Shown one piece after another: positions 26,601-35,673 of a DNA stretch of 64,000 bases. This DNA comes from JAHEYG01 sp040403535 (GTDB lineage: Bacteria > Bacteroidota > Bacteroidia > B-17B0 > Aurantibacillaceae): positions 8,823 to 72,822 of the forward strand of contig JBBAKL010000010.1 in the NCBI GenBank assembly GCA_040403535.1. Direction: 5' to 3'. A program made the translations under genes and the position numbers. Under the pieces are notes generated by a model that did not search any database, was not told where the DNA came from, and saw nothing but the letters and a program-made list of their open reading frames with translations. Each line of letters starts with the position of its first letter. The first letter of the stretch is position 1.

Positions 26601-27359
26601 ATGGATGCATTTGTAAAATCAGAAATTAAAAACGGAATTGGAACGATAACATTTTTTCATCCGCAAAGTAACTCTATGCCTGGCGCACAATTGCGTAATT
26701 TAGCTGCGGAAGTGGAGAAGTTGGGTAAAGATGATAATTGCAAAGTCATTGTTTTAAAAAGCGAAGGCGATAAAGCATTTTGTGCCGGCGCTAGTTTCGA
26801 TGAATTAATTCAAATTAAAGATATTGATACCGGATTAAAATTCTTTTCTGGTTTTGCAGCGGTGATTAACGCCATGCGCAAAGCTCCAAAGTTTGTTTTA
26901 GCTCGCGTTCAAGGTAAAGCGGTTGGAGGAGGCGTAGGTATTGCTTCCGCTGCAGATTACACTTACGCTGTAAATGGCGCCTCTGTAAAATTGAGTGAGT
27001 TGGCTGTAGGAATTGGTCCGTTTGTGGTTGGTCCGGCAGTAGAACGCAAAGTTGGTGCATCCGCTTTTTGTCAACTAACTATTAATGCTACCGAATGGCA
27101 AAGTGCGCAATGGGCAAAAGAAAAAGGATTATATGCAGAATTGTTTTCCAATGCTGAGGAAATGGATAAAGCGATTGAAGGTTTAGCGGGAAGATTAGCT
27201 ACAAGTAATCCTGAAGCAATGGCGATGTTAAAGAAGATCATGTGGGAAGGAACTGAGAATTGGGATCAGCTTTTAATTGAGCGCGCCGGCATGAGCGGAA
27301 CATTGGTGTTGTCGGAATTCACCATAAATGCCATCAATAAGTTTAAGCAAAAAGCCTAA
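26601..27359 (+). CDS. Enoyl-CoA hydratase/isomerase family protein
   Basis: This 252-residue crotonase-fold protein has the oxyanion-hole segments AFCAGASFDELIQI (about 57-70) and GKAVGGGVGIASAADYTYAV (about 104-123). The usual second catalytic Glu region reads KLSELAVGIGPFVVGPAV, with Glu retained in SELAVG. It would act on an acyl-CoA, but the exact reaction is not readable. It lies 31 bp after pdhC with its own terminator behind it, so it may be read with the pdh operon. Confidence 0.85.
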   Translation: MDAFVKSEIKNGIGTITFFHPQSNSMPGAQLRNLAAEVEKLGKDDNCKVIVLKSEGDKAFCAGASFDELIQIKDIDTGLKFFSGFAAVINAMRKAPKFVLARVQGKAVGGGVGIASAADYTYAVNGASVKLSELAVGIGPFVVGPAVERKVGASAFCQLTINATEWQSAQWAKEKGLYAELFSNAEEMDKAIEGLAGRLATSNPEAMAMLKKIMWEGTENWDQLLIERAGMSGTLVLSEFTINAINKFKQKA

Positions 27360-27366
27360 TAAACTG

Positions 27367-27390
27367 CCCCGATTAATCGGGGTTTTTTTT
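27367..27390 (+). terminator. Rho-independent terminator
   Basis: CCCCGATTAATCGGGG (27367-27382) is a perfect palindrome followed by eight T. It ends exactly where the decayed hydrolase reading frame begins. Confidence 0.92.
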
Positions 27391-28073
27391 ATAAAAAATA
27401 TTATTTTACTACATGGTGCCATTGGCGCTTCCAATCAGTTATAGCCTCTTGCGATTGAGCTTAGGAAATCTGGCTTCATAACTCATGCATTGGATGTTTC
27501 GGATCATGGCGCAAAAGATTTTTCTAACGGTTTTGGTATAGCGGCTTTTTCAAAGGAACTTCACGAATTTATTCTAAAAAATAAATTGGAAAAGACTTCT
27601 GTATTCGGGTACAGTATGGGTGCTTATGTAGCTCTTTATTTATCTTCCCAACATCCTGAAATATTGGGAAACATAATTACTTTGGGAACTAAATTTTCAT
27701 GGTCACCCGAAATTGCCGAGAAAGAAATTAAAATGTTAGATCCTGAAATAATTAAGGAGAAAGTCCCCAAATTTGCCTTATCCCTTGAAAAACGTCATAG
27801 CGACAATTGGATTATCTTATTGAATAAAACCGCAGAGATGATTTTGGAATTGGTAAATGCAACTTGTTAATGGAGTCAGAATTATCAAAAATTGACAATA
27901 AAGTGGCGGTAGGATTAGCAGATAACGACACAATAGTTTCTGAGGATGAAACCAATCATGTAGTAAATCATTTAAAAAAAGCTGAGCGATATACACTTCA
28001 AAACACCAAGCATCCGATTGAAACGATTGATGTGATTAGCTTAAGCGAAATAATTAAAAAATACATTTCCTGA
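27391..28073 (+). pseudogene. Alpha/beta hydrolase pseudogene (lost start, amber codon, frameshift)
   Basis: Translation from 27391 gives (ATA)-KNIILLHGAIGASNQL, the typical hydrolase start with the HG oxyanion motif, but with ATA where ATG is expected. TAG at 27442-27444 then stops the frame. The same frame resumes with the nucleophile elbow FGYSMGAYVAL (Ser near 27610) and runs to 27870. A shift to another frame near 27845-27855 restores the family sequence (GKCNLLMESELSKIDNKVAVGLADND, then the His region NTKHPIETID) up to 28073. It directly follows a terminator T tract with no room for a promoter, so it is probably not expressed. Sequencing error could explain single lesions but hardly all three. 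Confidence 0.82.
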
Positions 28074-28850
28074 TTATTCGCCTTTAAATTCAGGCTTACG
28101 TTTTTCTAAAAAGGCTTTTACTCCTTCATTGTAATCGTAAGTAGCGGCTGCCTCGGTTTGAATTGAGCCTTCAAGTTGTAATTGCTTTTCGTATGTGTTA
28201 TAAAAACTCTCGTTTAACAAACGTTTGGTTAAGCCGATGCCCTTAGTTGGCATATCTGCTACTCCGGCAGCCAATTTTAATACATCCTGCATGAATGTGG
28301 GATCTTCATATACTTTATAGATCATGCCCATTTGCAATGCATCGGCAGAAGTTACTTTGTCGCCTGTAATCATTAATGCGGAGGCTCTTTGAAATCCGAT
28401 TAGGCGCGGCAAGAAAAACGTTCCTCCGCTATCCGGAATTAAACCAATTTTACTAAATGCCTGAATAAAACTTGCTGAAGCAGTTGCAGTAACAATATCA
28501 CAAGCTAAAGCAATATTGGCACCCGCACCGGCAGCAACACCATTTACCGCTGCTATTATTGGTTTTTCAATTCTACGTAAGCGCATTACAATTGGATTGT
28601 AATGTTCATCCACAATTTTTTTAATTCCCGGACCATTTGGATCAATTGCTTCGCTTAAATCTTGTCCGGCGCAAAAGGCCTTGCCGTTTCCGGTTAATAT
28701 AATAGCGCGGCAATTTTTATCGTTCTCGGCTTCATCTAATGCGGCATGCAATGCTAAAGCCATTTCACGGTTAAAGCTGTTAAATTTATCAGGGCGGTTA
28801 AATGTGATAACCGTTACTTTGTCTTTTTTTTCGGAAGTTATAAAACTCAT
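28074..28850 (-). CDS. Enoyl-CoA hydratase/isomerase, PaaG-like
   Basis: This 258-residue crotonase-fold protein has AFCAGQDLSEAI (about 59-70), AAVNGVAAGAGANIALACDI (about 99-118) and FSKIGLIPDSGGTFFLPR (about 130-147). The Asp in LIPDSGG, in place of the Glu of true hydratases, is the PaaG mark. PaaG isomerises the ring 1,2-epoxide of phenylacetyl-CoA or acts as a delta3-delta2 enoyl-CoA isomerase. No other paa gene is nearby, so beta-oxidation isomerase is also possible. It starts 11 bp after the arginase gene on the same strand. Confidence 0.85.
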   Translation of the reverse strand: MSFITSEKKDKVTVITFNRPDKFNSFNREMALALHAALDEAENDKNCRAIILTGNGKAFCAGQDLSEAIDPNGPGIKKIVDEHYNPIVMRLRRIEKPIIAAVNGVAAGAGANIALACDIVTATASASFIQAFSKIGLIPDSGGTFFLPRLIGFQRASALMITGDKVTSADALQMGMIYKVYEDPTFMQDVLKLAAGVADMPTKGIGLTKRLLNESFYNTYEKQLQLEGSIQTEAAATYDYNEGVKAFLEKRKPEFKGE

Positions 28851-28861
28851 AATTTTATTTA

Positions 28862-29824
28862 TTAGAAGTCGTGACTTAATTGATTAGTTGCTTTTTGTAA
28901 AATTTCAAAAGCATTTTCCGCCATTAAATTTTCTTTATCTAAAGTTGGATTTATTTCAACCATTTCGAAACAACAGATTTTTTTACTTCGCATGATGTAG
29001 TAAATTAAATTGCCAGCTTCTTTTTCGGTAATACCGTTTGGAACCGGAGTTCCTGTTCCGCTTGATATGCGAGAATCCATGCTGTCTACATCAAAGCTTA
29101 CGTAAATTAAATCGCAATGGTCTAAATAATTTAACGATTCAATTGCCACACGTTCTACCGCTTTTTTACGAATTTCTTGTAAGTTAAATACACGTATTTT
29201 ATGCTTCTTAATTACATAATCTTCCTGTGGTTCAAAATCGCGCAGAGCAACAAAAACCAAATCGTTTGGTTGAATTTTTGGGTTGATGCCGCCTAATCCT
29301 TTTAATTTTTCCCAGTACTCAACTGTTTCATCGTCGGGTTTATTTTGCTGACGGTCTTTGTTGTCTTCACCTAACACACATGCTAAAGGCATACCGTGCA
29401 TGTTTCCACTAGGGGTTGTATAAGGACTGTGTAAATCAGCGTGTGCGTCAATCCAAATGACACCCAGACGTTTTTGAGGATAGGCCATTCTTATACCTGA
29501 AATCGTTCCAAGTGCCGAACTATGATCGCCTGCTAACACAATAGGAACTTCGTCTTTGGTGAGAATCTTAGAGATTTCTTTTGCCAAACGTTCGTTTAGG
29601 TTGTAAATACCTTTAATACGCTTTGCATAATCGTTTACAACCGGCTCTAAAAGTAAATTGTTCTCATTTGGAATTTCTACTGTTTTAAATTTCTTAAAAA
29701 ACGGACTACCAAAGTCAAGGGCAGCTATCTTAATAGCGTCTATTCCCATACTAGCGCCTCGTGTACCGGCACCAATTTCGCTTTTAACTTCAACTATTCG
29801 GATAGGTTTTATCATTGCTTTCAT
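28862..29824 (-). CDS. rocF: Arginase family ureohydrolase
   Basis: This 320-residue protein has the binuclear manganese ligands: AGDHSSALG (His near 99), IDAHADLH (about 124-131) and SFDVDSMDS (about 230). SGNMHGMPLACVLG and the terminal EINPTLDKEN match RocF-type arginases more closely than agmatinases. It hydrolyses arginine to ornithine and urea. It is divergent from arginine decarboxylase, so agmatinase activity cannot be fully excluded. A second ATG three codons in (29815) is an alternative start. Confidence 0.87.
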   Translation of the reverse strand: MKAMIKPIRIVEVKSEIGAGTRGASMGIDAIKIAALDFGSPFFKKFKTVEIPNENNLLLEPVVNDYAKRIKGIYNLNERLAKEISKILTKDEVPIVLAGDHSSALGTISGIRMAYPQKRLGVIWIDAHADLHSPYTTPSGNMHGMPLACVLGEDNKDRQQNKPDDETVEYWEKLKGLGGINPKIQPNDLVFVALRDFEPQEDYVIKKHKIRVFNLQEIRKKAVERVAIESLNYLDHCDLIYVSFDVDSMDSRISSGTGTPVPNGITEKEAGNLIYYIMRSKKICCFEMVEINPTLDKENLMAENAFEILQKATNQLSHDF

Positions 29825-29849
29825 ATATTTTACATTCTTAACATATGGT

Positions 29850-29870
29850 TAAAGTAAATTACTTACTTTA
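29850..29870. promoter_or_regulatory. Perfect dyad between arginase and arginine decarboxylase
   Basis: TAAAGTAA (29850-29857), five bases, TTACTTTA (29863-29870). The arms resemble degenerate -7 boxes facing both ways, 26 and 41 bp from the two start codons. A regulator site or overlapping promoters are both possible. Confidence 0.5.
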
Positions 29871-29910
29871 GCCAAAAATTTACAAAGTAGCTCACTTACT
29901 TCTTTAAAAA

Positions 29911-31308
29911 ATGGATAATACATACTCAGATTTAATTCATCAAACGTTTAATTTTCCGCAAGAAGGTTTTGATGTGAAAGACAACGAACTGTATTTCAAT
30001 GATATACCTTTAATGGGTATTATTAAGCAGTACGGAACGCCATTAAAAATATCGTATTTACCAAAAATCAGCTCTCAAATTCAGAAGGCCAAGCGTTTAT
30101 TTAATGTAGCAATGGCTAAAGCCGATTATAAAGGCAAATACATTTATTGCTATTGCACCAAAAGTTCTCACTTTTCGTTTGTACTCGACGAAATTCTCAA
30201 AAATGAAGTGCATTTAGAGACTTCATCGGCGTATGATATCCAAATTATCAAAGAACAATACAAAAAAAAGAAGCTAACCAAAGATACGTATATTATTTGT
30301 AACGGGTATAAGCGTACACTCTATAAACAGTACATTACAGAACTGATTAACGATAATTTTAATGTTATCCCGGTATTGGATCATTTAGATGAATTTGACT
30401 ATTACAAAAGGCATGTGAAAGCCGAAAAGTGCAAGCTGGGGATACGCATCAGTACTGAAGAAGAACCTTCCTTTGCTTTCTATTCATCCCGTCTGGGTAT
30501 TCGCTATACTGATATCTTAAGTTTGTATAAGGAGAAGATTCAAGCCAACCCAAAGTTTGAATTGAAACTGCTCCACTTCTTTATAAACACCGGAATTAAG
30601 GATACTATTTATTATTGGACCGAATTAAACAAATGTTTAAGTATCTATCTAGAATTAAAGAAGATATGCCCTACCCTCGATTCATTAAATATTGGCGGAG
30701 GTATGCCAATACGCACATCATTGGGTTTTGAATACGATTATGAGTATATGATTGAAGAGATTGTAGCTCAGATTAAGAACTTCTGTGTGCAAAACGAGAT
30801 AGATGAACCTAATATTTTTACTGAATTCGGGTCATTTACTGTAGGTGAAAGTGGAGCAACTCTGTATTCTGTTGTAGATCAAAAAATGCAGAACGACCGC
30901 GAGCGCTGGTACATGATTGATAGCTCTTTTATAACAACTTTACCCGATACCTGGGGCATTAATCAGCGCTTTATCTTAATGGCCATTAACCATTGGGATA
31001 AGCCGTATGTGCCCGTAAACCTTGGTGGATTAACCTGCGATAGCATGGATTATTACAACAGTGAAGCGCATACCAATCAGGTGTTTTTACCTAAAATAGA
31101 TCGTCAGGAAAAGCAGCCTTTGTACATCGGCTTCTTCCATACCGGCGCTTATCAGGAGGCATTAAGTGGCTACGGCGGAACACAACATTGTTTAATTCCT
31201 GCGCCTAAACATGTTTTAATAGATCGTACAGAAGACGGAGAAATAACTACGCGATTATTTGCAAAGGAACAAAGCTATAAGTCGATGCTGAAAATTTTGG
31301 GGTATTAA
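29911..31308 (+). CDS. speA: Arginine decarboxylase, short PLP fold-III type
   Basis: This 465-residue protein has the PLP-lysine segment YIYCYCTKSSHFSF (Lys near 78), the specificity glycine loop LDSLNIGGGMPIRT near 258-271 and FTEFGSFTVGESGA near 306-319. The C-terminal barrel has GAYQEALSGYGG. This is the Bacteroidota form, clearly shorter than the 630-residue proteobacterial SpeA. It makes agmatine from arginine for polyamine synthesis. The product fits the divergent ureohydrolase: the pair either compete for arginine or act in series. Confidence 0.86.
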   Translation: MDNTYSDLIHQTFNFPQEGFDVKDNELYFNDIPLMGIIKQYGTPLKISYLPKISSQIQKAKRLFNVAMAKADYKGKYIYCYCTKSSHFSFVLDEILKNEVHLETSSAYDIQIIKEQYKKKKLTKDTYIICNGYKRTLYKQYITELINDNFNVIPVLDHLDEFDYYKRHVKAEKCKLGIRISTEEEPSFAFYSSRLGIRYTDILSLYKEKIQANPKFELKLLHFFINTGIKDTIYYWTELNKCLSIYLELKKICPTLDSLNIGGGMPIRTSLGFEYDYEYMIEEIVAQIKNFCVQNEIDEPNIFTEFGSFTVGESGATLYSVVDQKMQNDRERWYMIDSSFITTLPDTWGINQRFILMAINHWDKPYVPVNLGGLTCDSMDYYNSEAHTNQVFLPKIDRQEKQPLYIGFFHTGAYQEALSGYGGTQHCLIPAPKHVLIDRTEDGEITTRLFAKEQSYKSMLKILGY

Positions 31309-31336
31309 AATCTGGATTTTAATAATAAACACAATA

Positions 31337-31369
31337 AAAAAACCGCGGTCATTTGACTCGCGGTTTTTT
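31337..31369. terminator. Bidirectional terminator between arginine decarboxylase and rpmH
   Basis: AAAAAACCGCG (31337-31347) pairs perfectly with CGCGGTTTTTT (31359-31369). A-run and T-run on opposite sides make it usable from both strands. Confidence 0.92.
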
Positions 31370-31400
31370 ATTAACCTATGAAAACAAAAACATTAATTTC

Positions 31401-31562
31401 TTACTGACGTTTGTGTAGCTTTTCGCTAGAAACGGTTAATTTTTTACGGCCTCTTTTACGGCGTGCTGCTAAAACTCGGCGGCCATTGGCTGTAGCCATA
31501 CGCTCACGAAATCCATGCTTGTTTCTTCTCTTGCGTTGCGATGGTTGGAAAGTGCGTTTCAT
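31401..31562 (-). CDS. rpmH: 50S ribosomal protein L34
   Basis: The minus strand encodes 53 residues starting MKRTFQPSQRKRRNKHGFRE and continuing RMATANGRRVLAARRKRGRK, the complete L34 signature, ending KLHKRQ. It is a component of the large ribosomal subunit. The usual neighbours rnpA and dnaA/oriC are not adjacent here. It has a consensus promoter upstream and shares a terminator with arginine decarboxylase. Confidence 0.97.
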   Translation of the reverse strand: MKRTFQPSQRKRRNKHGFRERMATANGRRVLAARRKRGRKKLTVSSEKLHKRQ

Positions 31563-31603
31563 TGTATATAAGTTTTAAATATTCGTTTTTTTAAAATGGA
31601 CTG

Positions 31604-31634
31604 CAAATATAAAGAGTTTTTAGTATCCGACAAA
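31604..31634 (-). promoter_or_regulatory. Consensus promoter of rpmH
   Basis: On the minus strand TTTG (31634-31631), 19 nt, then TATATTTG (31611-31604): a full match to TTTG-N19-TAnnTTTG. The leader to the ATG at 31562 is about 35 nt. Confidence 0.75.
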
Positions 31635-31705
31635 CATTTCAACAAAATTTAGTTAAAAATGCCATAAAAACATCAAATTTAGATGTTTAGCCTGTAAAAT
31701 TCAGG

Positions 31706-31713
31706 TACCTTTG
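31706..31713 (+). promoter_or_regulatory. -7 box of the MsbA-like gene
   Basis: TACCTTTG, a perfect -7 match, 19 bp before the ATG at 31733. TTTAG at 31686-31690 is a weak -33 candidate. Confidence 0.5.
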
Positions 31714-31732
31714 CTCTTCAAATTAAAGTAAT

Positions 31733-33586
31733 ATGGCTAAAAGTCCTGCCGCAGGCACACGTGGAAAAAGAGTAAGTAAACGTAATTCGGAAGATCTGCC
31801 TAAGGCAAAATTTAATATTGCTAATTTAAAAAAGTCGTTGCGCTTATTTAAATACCTAGGTCCAAATAAATGGAAGTTTGTTGTTGGAATGTTTTTTTTA
31901 TTTGGAACAGCAGGTGTTGGTTTATATTTCCCTCTTATTTCAGGTAAAATGTTTGGTTATTTTGGTCAAACCGGAAAAAGCACCGAACAAATGCACGCTG
32001 AGTTGATGGACATTGGCCAGATGTTGCTTTTAATACTGGTTATTCAGGGAGTATTTTCATTTGGTCGTGTGTTTATGTTTGCTCAGGTAACCGAGAGTAT
32101 TTTAAAAGGTTTACGAACCGATTCATTCCGACGCATTGTTCAAATGCCGATGGAATTTTTCTCAAAGAATCAGGTAGCCGAATTAAGCAGTCGCATTGCA
32201 ACAGACATTAACGTGGTATCGGATGCGTTTACTGTTAATATTGCCGAATTAATTCGCCAGAGCATTGTCGGCTTAGGAGGATTGGTGTTTATTATTTATT
32301 ACACTTCTTGGGAAGTGGCACAATTGTTTTTGATTATTATTCCGCCACTTATTGTAATTGCCTTGGTTTTTGGAAAAAAAATACGCGGATACTCAAAGCA
32401 GTTTCAGGATAAAATCGCACAAAGCAATGTAATTGTAGGCGAAGCATTAACCGGAATTGCCAATGTAAAATCTTTCACGAATGAAGCTTTTGAAATTAAC
32501 CGTTACACTGCAAACACCGAAGATGTAAGAAAATTCGGATTGAAGTTTGGAATTTTCAGAGGCTCGTTTATGGCTTTTATTGTAACATTCATATTTGGCG
32601 CAGTGTTTTTTATTTTATGGCGTATGTTATTGCTAAAAAACAGTGGCGAAATTTCTGCTGAAGAGTTTGGCAAATTCTTAATGTTATCGTTGTTTGTTGC
32701 AGGTTCTTTAGGAGGATTGCCCGATCAAATCGCATCCATTCAGCGTGCAATGGGAGCAAACGAACGCATATTCGAATTAATTGACGGAAATATTGAAAAT
32801 ATTAATTTAGGAGATAAGAAAACTCATCTTGAACGATTAAAAGGCGAAATTGAATTTAAAAACATCAATTTTACATATCCAACCCGTAAAGATTTTGAAG
32901 TACTGAAGGATGTGTCATTTAAAATTGAACCTGGTCAAACACTCGCGCTAGTTGGCAGCAGTGGTAGTGGAAAATCTACAATAGCATCAATGGTATTGCG
33001 TTTTTATGAACCAACATCGGGGGCTTACACTATTGATGGAAAAAAATCTACTGATTACGAATTAACTGCTTTACGTGAGCAAATGGCCATAGTTCCTCAG
33101 GATGTATTACTGTTTGGAGGAAGTATTAAAGAAAATATTTTATATGGAAAGCCGGATGCTACCATGGTTGAAGTAATTGAAGCAGCAAAAAAGGCGAACG
33201 CTTACGACTTCATAATGAGTTTCCCTGAAAAATTTGAAACAGTGGTGGGTGACAGAGGCATACAGTTATCTGGCGGACAAAGGCAACGTGTGGCAATTGC
33301 CCGTGCCGTATTAAAAAATCCGAGCATATTAATTTTAGATGAAGCTACCAGCAGTTTGGATGCGGAAAGTGAAAGATTAGTACAGGAAGCTTTAGATAAA
33401 TTAATGATTGGCAGAACCTCTATTGTGATTGCACACCGTTTATCAACTATCAAAAATGCCGACAAAATTGTGGTGCTTCACAAAGGAGAAGTAAAAGAAA
33501 CCGGAACCCATCACGATTTAATCGCCAACGAAAACGGCTTTTATTACAAGCTTAATAAAATGCAATTAGAGTGGGTGAGGGATTAG
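31733..33586 (+). CDS. ABC exporter, fused permease/ATPase (MsbA-like)
   Basis: This 617-residue half-transporter has a basic N-terminus and six TM helices in about 40-330 (VVGMFFLFGTAGVGLYFPLI and following). The nucleotide-binding domain has Walker A GSSGSGKST near 405-413, signature LSGGQRQR near 511-518, Walker B ILILDEATSSLD near 531-542 and the H-loop IVIAHRLST. It is a homodimeric exporter of a lipid, peptide or drug. MsbA-type lipid flipping is likely but not proven. Its TAG stop overlaps the stop of convergent trpS. Confidence 0.88.
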   Translation: MAKSPAAGTRGKRVSKRNSEDLPKAKFNIANLKKSLRLFKYLGPNKWKFVVGMFFLFGTAGVGLYFPLISGKMFGYFGQTGKSTEQMHAELMDIGQMLLLILVIQGVFSFGRVFMFAQVTESILKGLRTDSFRRIVQMPMEFFSKNQVAELSSRIATDINVVSDAFTVNIAELIRQSIVGLGGLVFIIYYTSWEVAQLFLIIIPPLIVIALVFGKKIRGYSKQFQDKIAQSNVIVGEALTGIANVKSFTNEAFEINRYTANTEDVRKFGLKFGIFRGSFMAFIVTFIFGAVFFILWRMLLLKNSGEISAEEFGKFLMLSLFVAGSLGGLPDQIASIQRAMGANERIFELIDGNIENINLGDKKTHLERLKGEIEFKNINFTYPTRKDFEVLKDVSFKIEPGQTLALVGSSGSGKSTIASMVLRFYEPTSGAYTIDGKKSTDYELTALREQMAIVPQDVLLFGGSIKENILYGKPDATMVEVIEAAKKANAYDFIMSFPEKFETVVGDRGIQLSGGQRQRVAIARAVLKNPSILILDEATSSLDAESERLVQEALDKLMIGRTSIVIAHRLSTIKNADKIVVLHKGEVKETGTHHDLIANENGFYYKLNKMQLEWVRD

Positions 33587-34557
33587 GCAAATCCTAATTC
33601 TTTTCTCACAACCGCTAATTTTTCTTGCGCGATTTTTTTGGCTTTCGATTCGCCAATACTTAACTCCTCTTCCAGTTTAGTTGGATGATTCATTAATTCG
33701 TTAAATATTTTACGTTGTTCTCCGAATTTTTCTAGTATTAACTCGTATAAGGCTGTTTTTGCATGACCATAACCAAATCCGCCTTTCAGATAACTCTGAC
33801 GTAAATTTTCTGTTTGTTCAGCACTGCCTAATAATTGATATAACTTAAATACATTACAGGTTTCCGGATTTTTAGGTTCTTCCAAAGGTGTACTGTCGGT
33901 TACAACACTCATCACAACTTTTTTTAAATCTTTTTCAGGAATGAAAATATTTATGAAGTTGTTATACGACTTACTCATTTTTTGTCCGTCGGTACCCGGC
34001 ACAATCATTACCCGTTCATCAGTCATAGCCTCAGGAATCACAAAAATTTCTTTCCCAACTCGGTTATTGAAAGCACTTGCAATGTCTCTTGTCATTTCTA
34101 AATGTTGCAGCTGATCTTTACCAACTGGAACGAAATTTGCGTCATACAAAATAATATCTGCCGCCATTAAAACCGGATAAGTAAATAAACCAGAATTAAC
34201 ATCTGCTAAACGATTACTCTTGTCTTTAAACGAATGCGCATTTGCCAACATAGGGTATGGTGTAAAGCAATTTAAATACCAGGTTAATTCGCAAACTTCC
34301 GGTACGCGGCTCTGACGATAAAACATATTTTTAGAGGTATCAAAACCAAAAGCCAGCCATGTTGCAGCTACAGCTCTAGTACTTTCTATGATAAACTTTG
34401 GGTCTTTTACCGAAGTTAGAGTGTGTAAATCGGCAATAAAGAAAAGCGATTCGTTTCTCGGGTTTTTGCTCAATTCAATTGCCGGTAAAATTGCACCTAA
34501 TATGTTACCTAAGTGTGGAACATTGGTGCTTTGAATTCCTGTTAAAATACGTGCCAT
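33583..34557 (-). CDS. trpS: Tryptophanyl-tRNA synthetase
   Basis: This 324-residue class I synthetase has the HIGH variant PHLGN at 14-18 and KMSKS at 193-197. GIQSTNVPHLGN at the N-terminus and PVLMAADIILYDANFVPVGKDQ near 128-149 are TrpRS-specific. It charges tRNA-Trp. It is monocistronic on the minus strand; the stop codons of this gene and the ABC exporter overlap tail to tail (TTAG at 33583-33586). Confidence 0.95.
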   Translation of the reverse strand: MARILTGIQSTNVPHLGNILGAILPAIELSKNPRNESLFFIADLHTLTSVKDPKFIIESTRAVAATWLAFGFDTSKNMFYRQSRVPEVCELTWYLNCFTPYPMLANAHSFKDKSNRLADVNSGLFTYPVLMAADIILYDANFVPVGKDQLQHLEMTRDIASAFNNRVGKEIFVIPEAMTDERVMIVPGTDGQKMSKSYNNFINIFIPEKDLKKVVMSVVTDSTPLEEPKNPETCNVFKLYQLLGSAEQTENLRQSYLKGGFGYGHAKTALYELILEKFGEQRKIFNELMNHPTKLEEELSIGESKAKKIAQEKLAVVRKELGFA

Positions 34558-34611
34558 AAATTGAATGTAAAATTAGCATTTATATTACAAACCTTAATTG
34601 TTTTTATTTAG

Positions 34612-34619
34612 TACCTTTA
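34612..34619 (+). promoter_or_regulatory. -7 box of the plsC operon
   Basis: TACCTTTA, one mismatch to TAnnTTTG, 19 bp before the plsC ATG. Confidence 0.4.
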
Positions 34620-34638
34620 AGCGCTATTTTTTGCACTA

Positions 34639-35394
34639 ATGGAAGTAATCCGCACCATATTTCGTACACTTTGGAAAACCTGGTTTTTAATATGGTTTGC
34701 GATTCCTTTTTTAGTATTGTATCCTTTGTTTCATATTTCATTTGTTACAAAACAACTCAGGTTTGCATACGCATTAAAGAAAGTATGGGCCTTTTGTATT
34801 TGTTTTTTTTCGGGAATAATACCCGTTATTAAATATCAAATAAAATTTAAATGGCCAAAACGAAGCGTTATTGTTTCTAACCACACTTCATATCTCGACA
34901 TTATGTTTTTGGTGTTTTATTCAAAACACACATCCTTGTATATGGGAAAGGTTGAATTATTAAAGGCACCGTTGTTTGGTAATTTTTTTAAATATATGGA
35001 TGTGCCCGTTGATCGTAGAAGTTCTACTGGCTCACATCGGGCTTTACACAAAGCAGGAGAGAAAATTGACCAAGGCTACAATATGGTAATTTATCCGGAA
35101 GGAACTATTTCCAATGAGGGCGTATTAAAGAATTTTAAGAATGGAGCTTTTAAATTAGCCATTGAAAAGCAGGTTCCAATTATACCCGTAGTGAACTTAA
35201 ATAACTGGCAATTGTTACAAAACGGAGGGTTTTTTAAATCAACCGGAAAACCTGGTATTGCGCACATTGTTATTGGGTCGCCAATTTCAACTAAAGGGAT
35301 GACAGAAGAAAATTTAGTAGATTTGCGTACACAGGTATACGACTTTATAAAACACGAATTAGAAAAATATCATGGCTCAAAAAATAGACATTAA
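34639..35394 (+). CDS. plsC: 1-acyl-sn-glycerol-3-phosphate acyltransferase
   Basis: This 251-residue protein has N-terminal hydrophobic segments (about 12-33 and 50-66) and the acyltransferase motifs NHTSYLD (His82, Asp87) and YPEGT at 152-156. It acylates lysophosphatidic acid to phosphatidic acid at the inner membrane. Its last 23 bp overlap gatC in another frame. Confidence 0.9.
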   Translation: MEVIRTIFRTLWKTWFLIWFAIPFLVLYPLFHISFVTKQLRFAYALKKVWAFCICFFSGIIPVIKYQIKFKWPKRSVIVSNHTSYLDIMFLVFYSKHTSLYMGKVELLKAPLFGNFFKYMDVPVDRRSSTGSHRALHKAGEKIDQGYNMVIYPEGTISNEGVLKNFKNGAFKLAIEKQVPIIPVVNLNNWQLLQNGGFFKSTGKPGIAHIVIGSPISTKGMTEENLVDLRTQVYDFIKHELEKYHGSKNRH

Positions 35395-35671
35395 AATGGT
35401 AGATGAAATTGCGCACCTGGCGCGATTAGAGTTTAACGATTCAGCTAAAGGTGAGATTTTAAACGACATGAACCGAATGCTAACTTTTGTAGATAAGTTA
35501 AATGAGCTGAATACGGATAATGTGGAGCCTCTGATTTACATGACCGACGAGAAGAATGTGTTGCGTGAAGATGAAATTAAAGTAACAATCACTCAGGATG
35601 AGGCGCTGAAAAACGCTCCGAAAAAAGATTCTGATTACTTTAAAGTTCCAAAAGTTATCGATCAGAATTAA
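35372..35671 (+). CDS. gatC: Asp-tRNA(Asn)/Glu-tRNA(Gln) amidotransferase subunit C
   Basis: The 99-residue length is typical. It begins IDIKMVDEIAHLARLEFND, the GatC signature, with NVEPLIYMTDEKNVLREDE near 50-68 and a C-terminal DYFKVPKVI. It stabilises GatAB, which amidates mischarged Glu-tRNA(Gln)/Asp-tRNA(Asn). gatA and gatB are not in the window. Start overlaps the plsC end by 23 bp. Confidence 0.94.
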   Translation: MAQKIDIKMVDEIAHLARLEFNDSAKGEILNDMNRMLTFVDKLNELNTDNVEPLIYMTDEKNVLREDEIKVTITQDEALKNAPKKDSDYFKVPKVIDQN

Positions 35672-35673
35672 GA

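Noticed and set aside
31401..31562. Replication origin near rpmH
   Set aside because: rnpA, dnaA and DnaA-box clusters are not seen around rpmH here.
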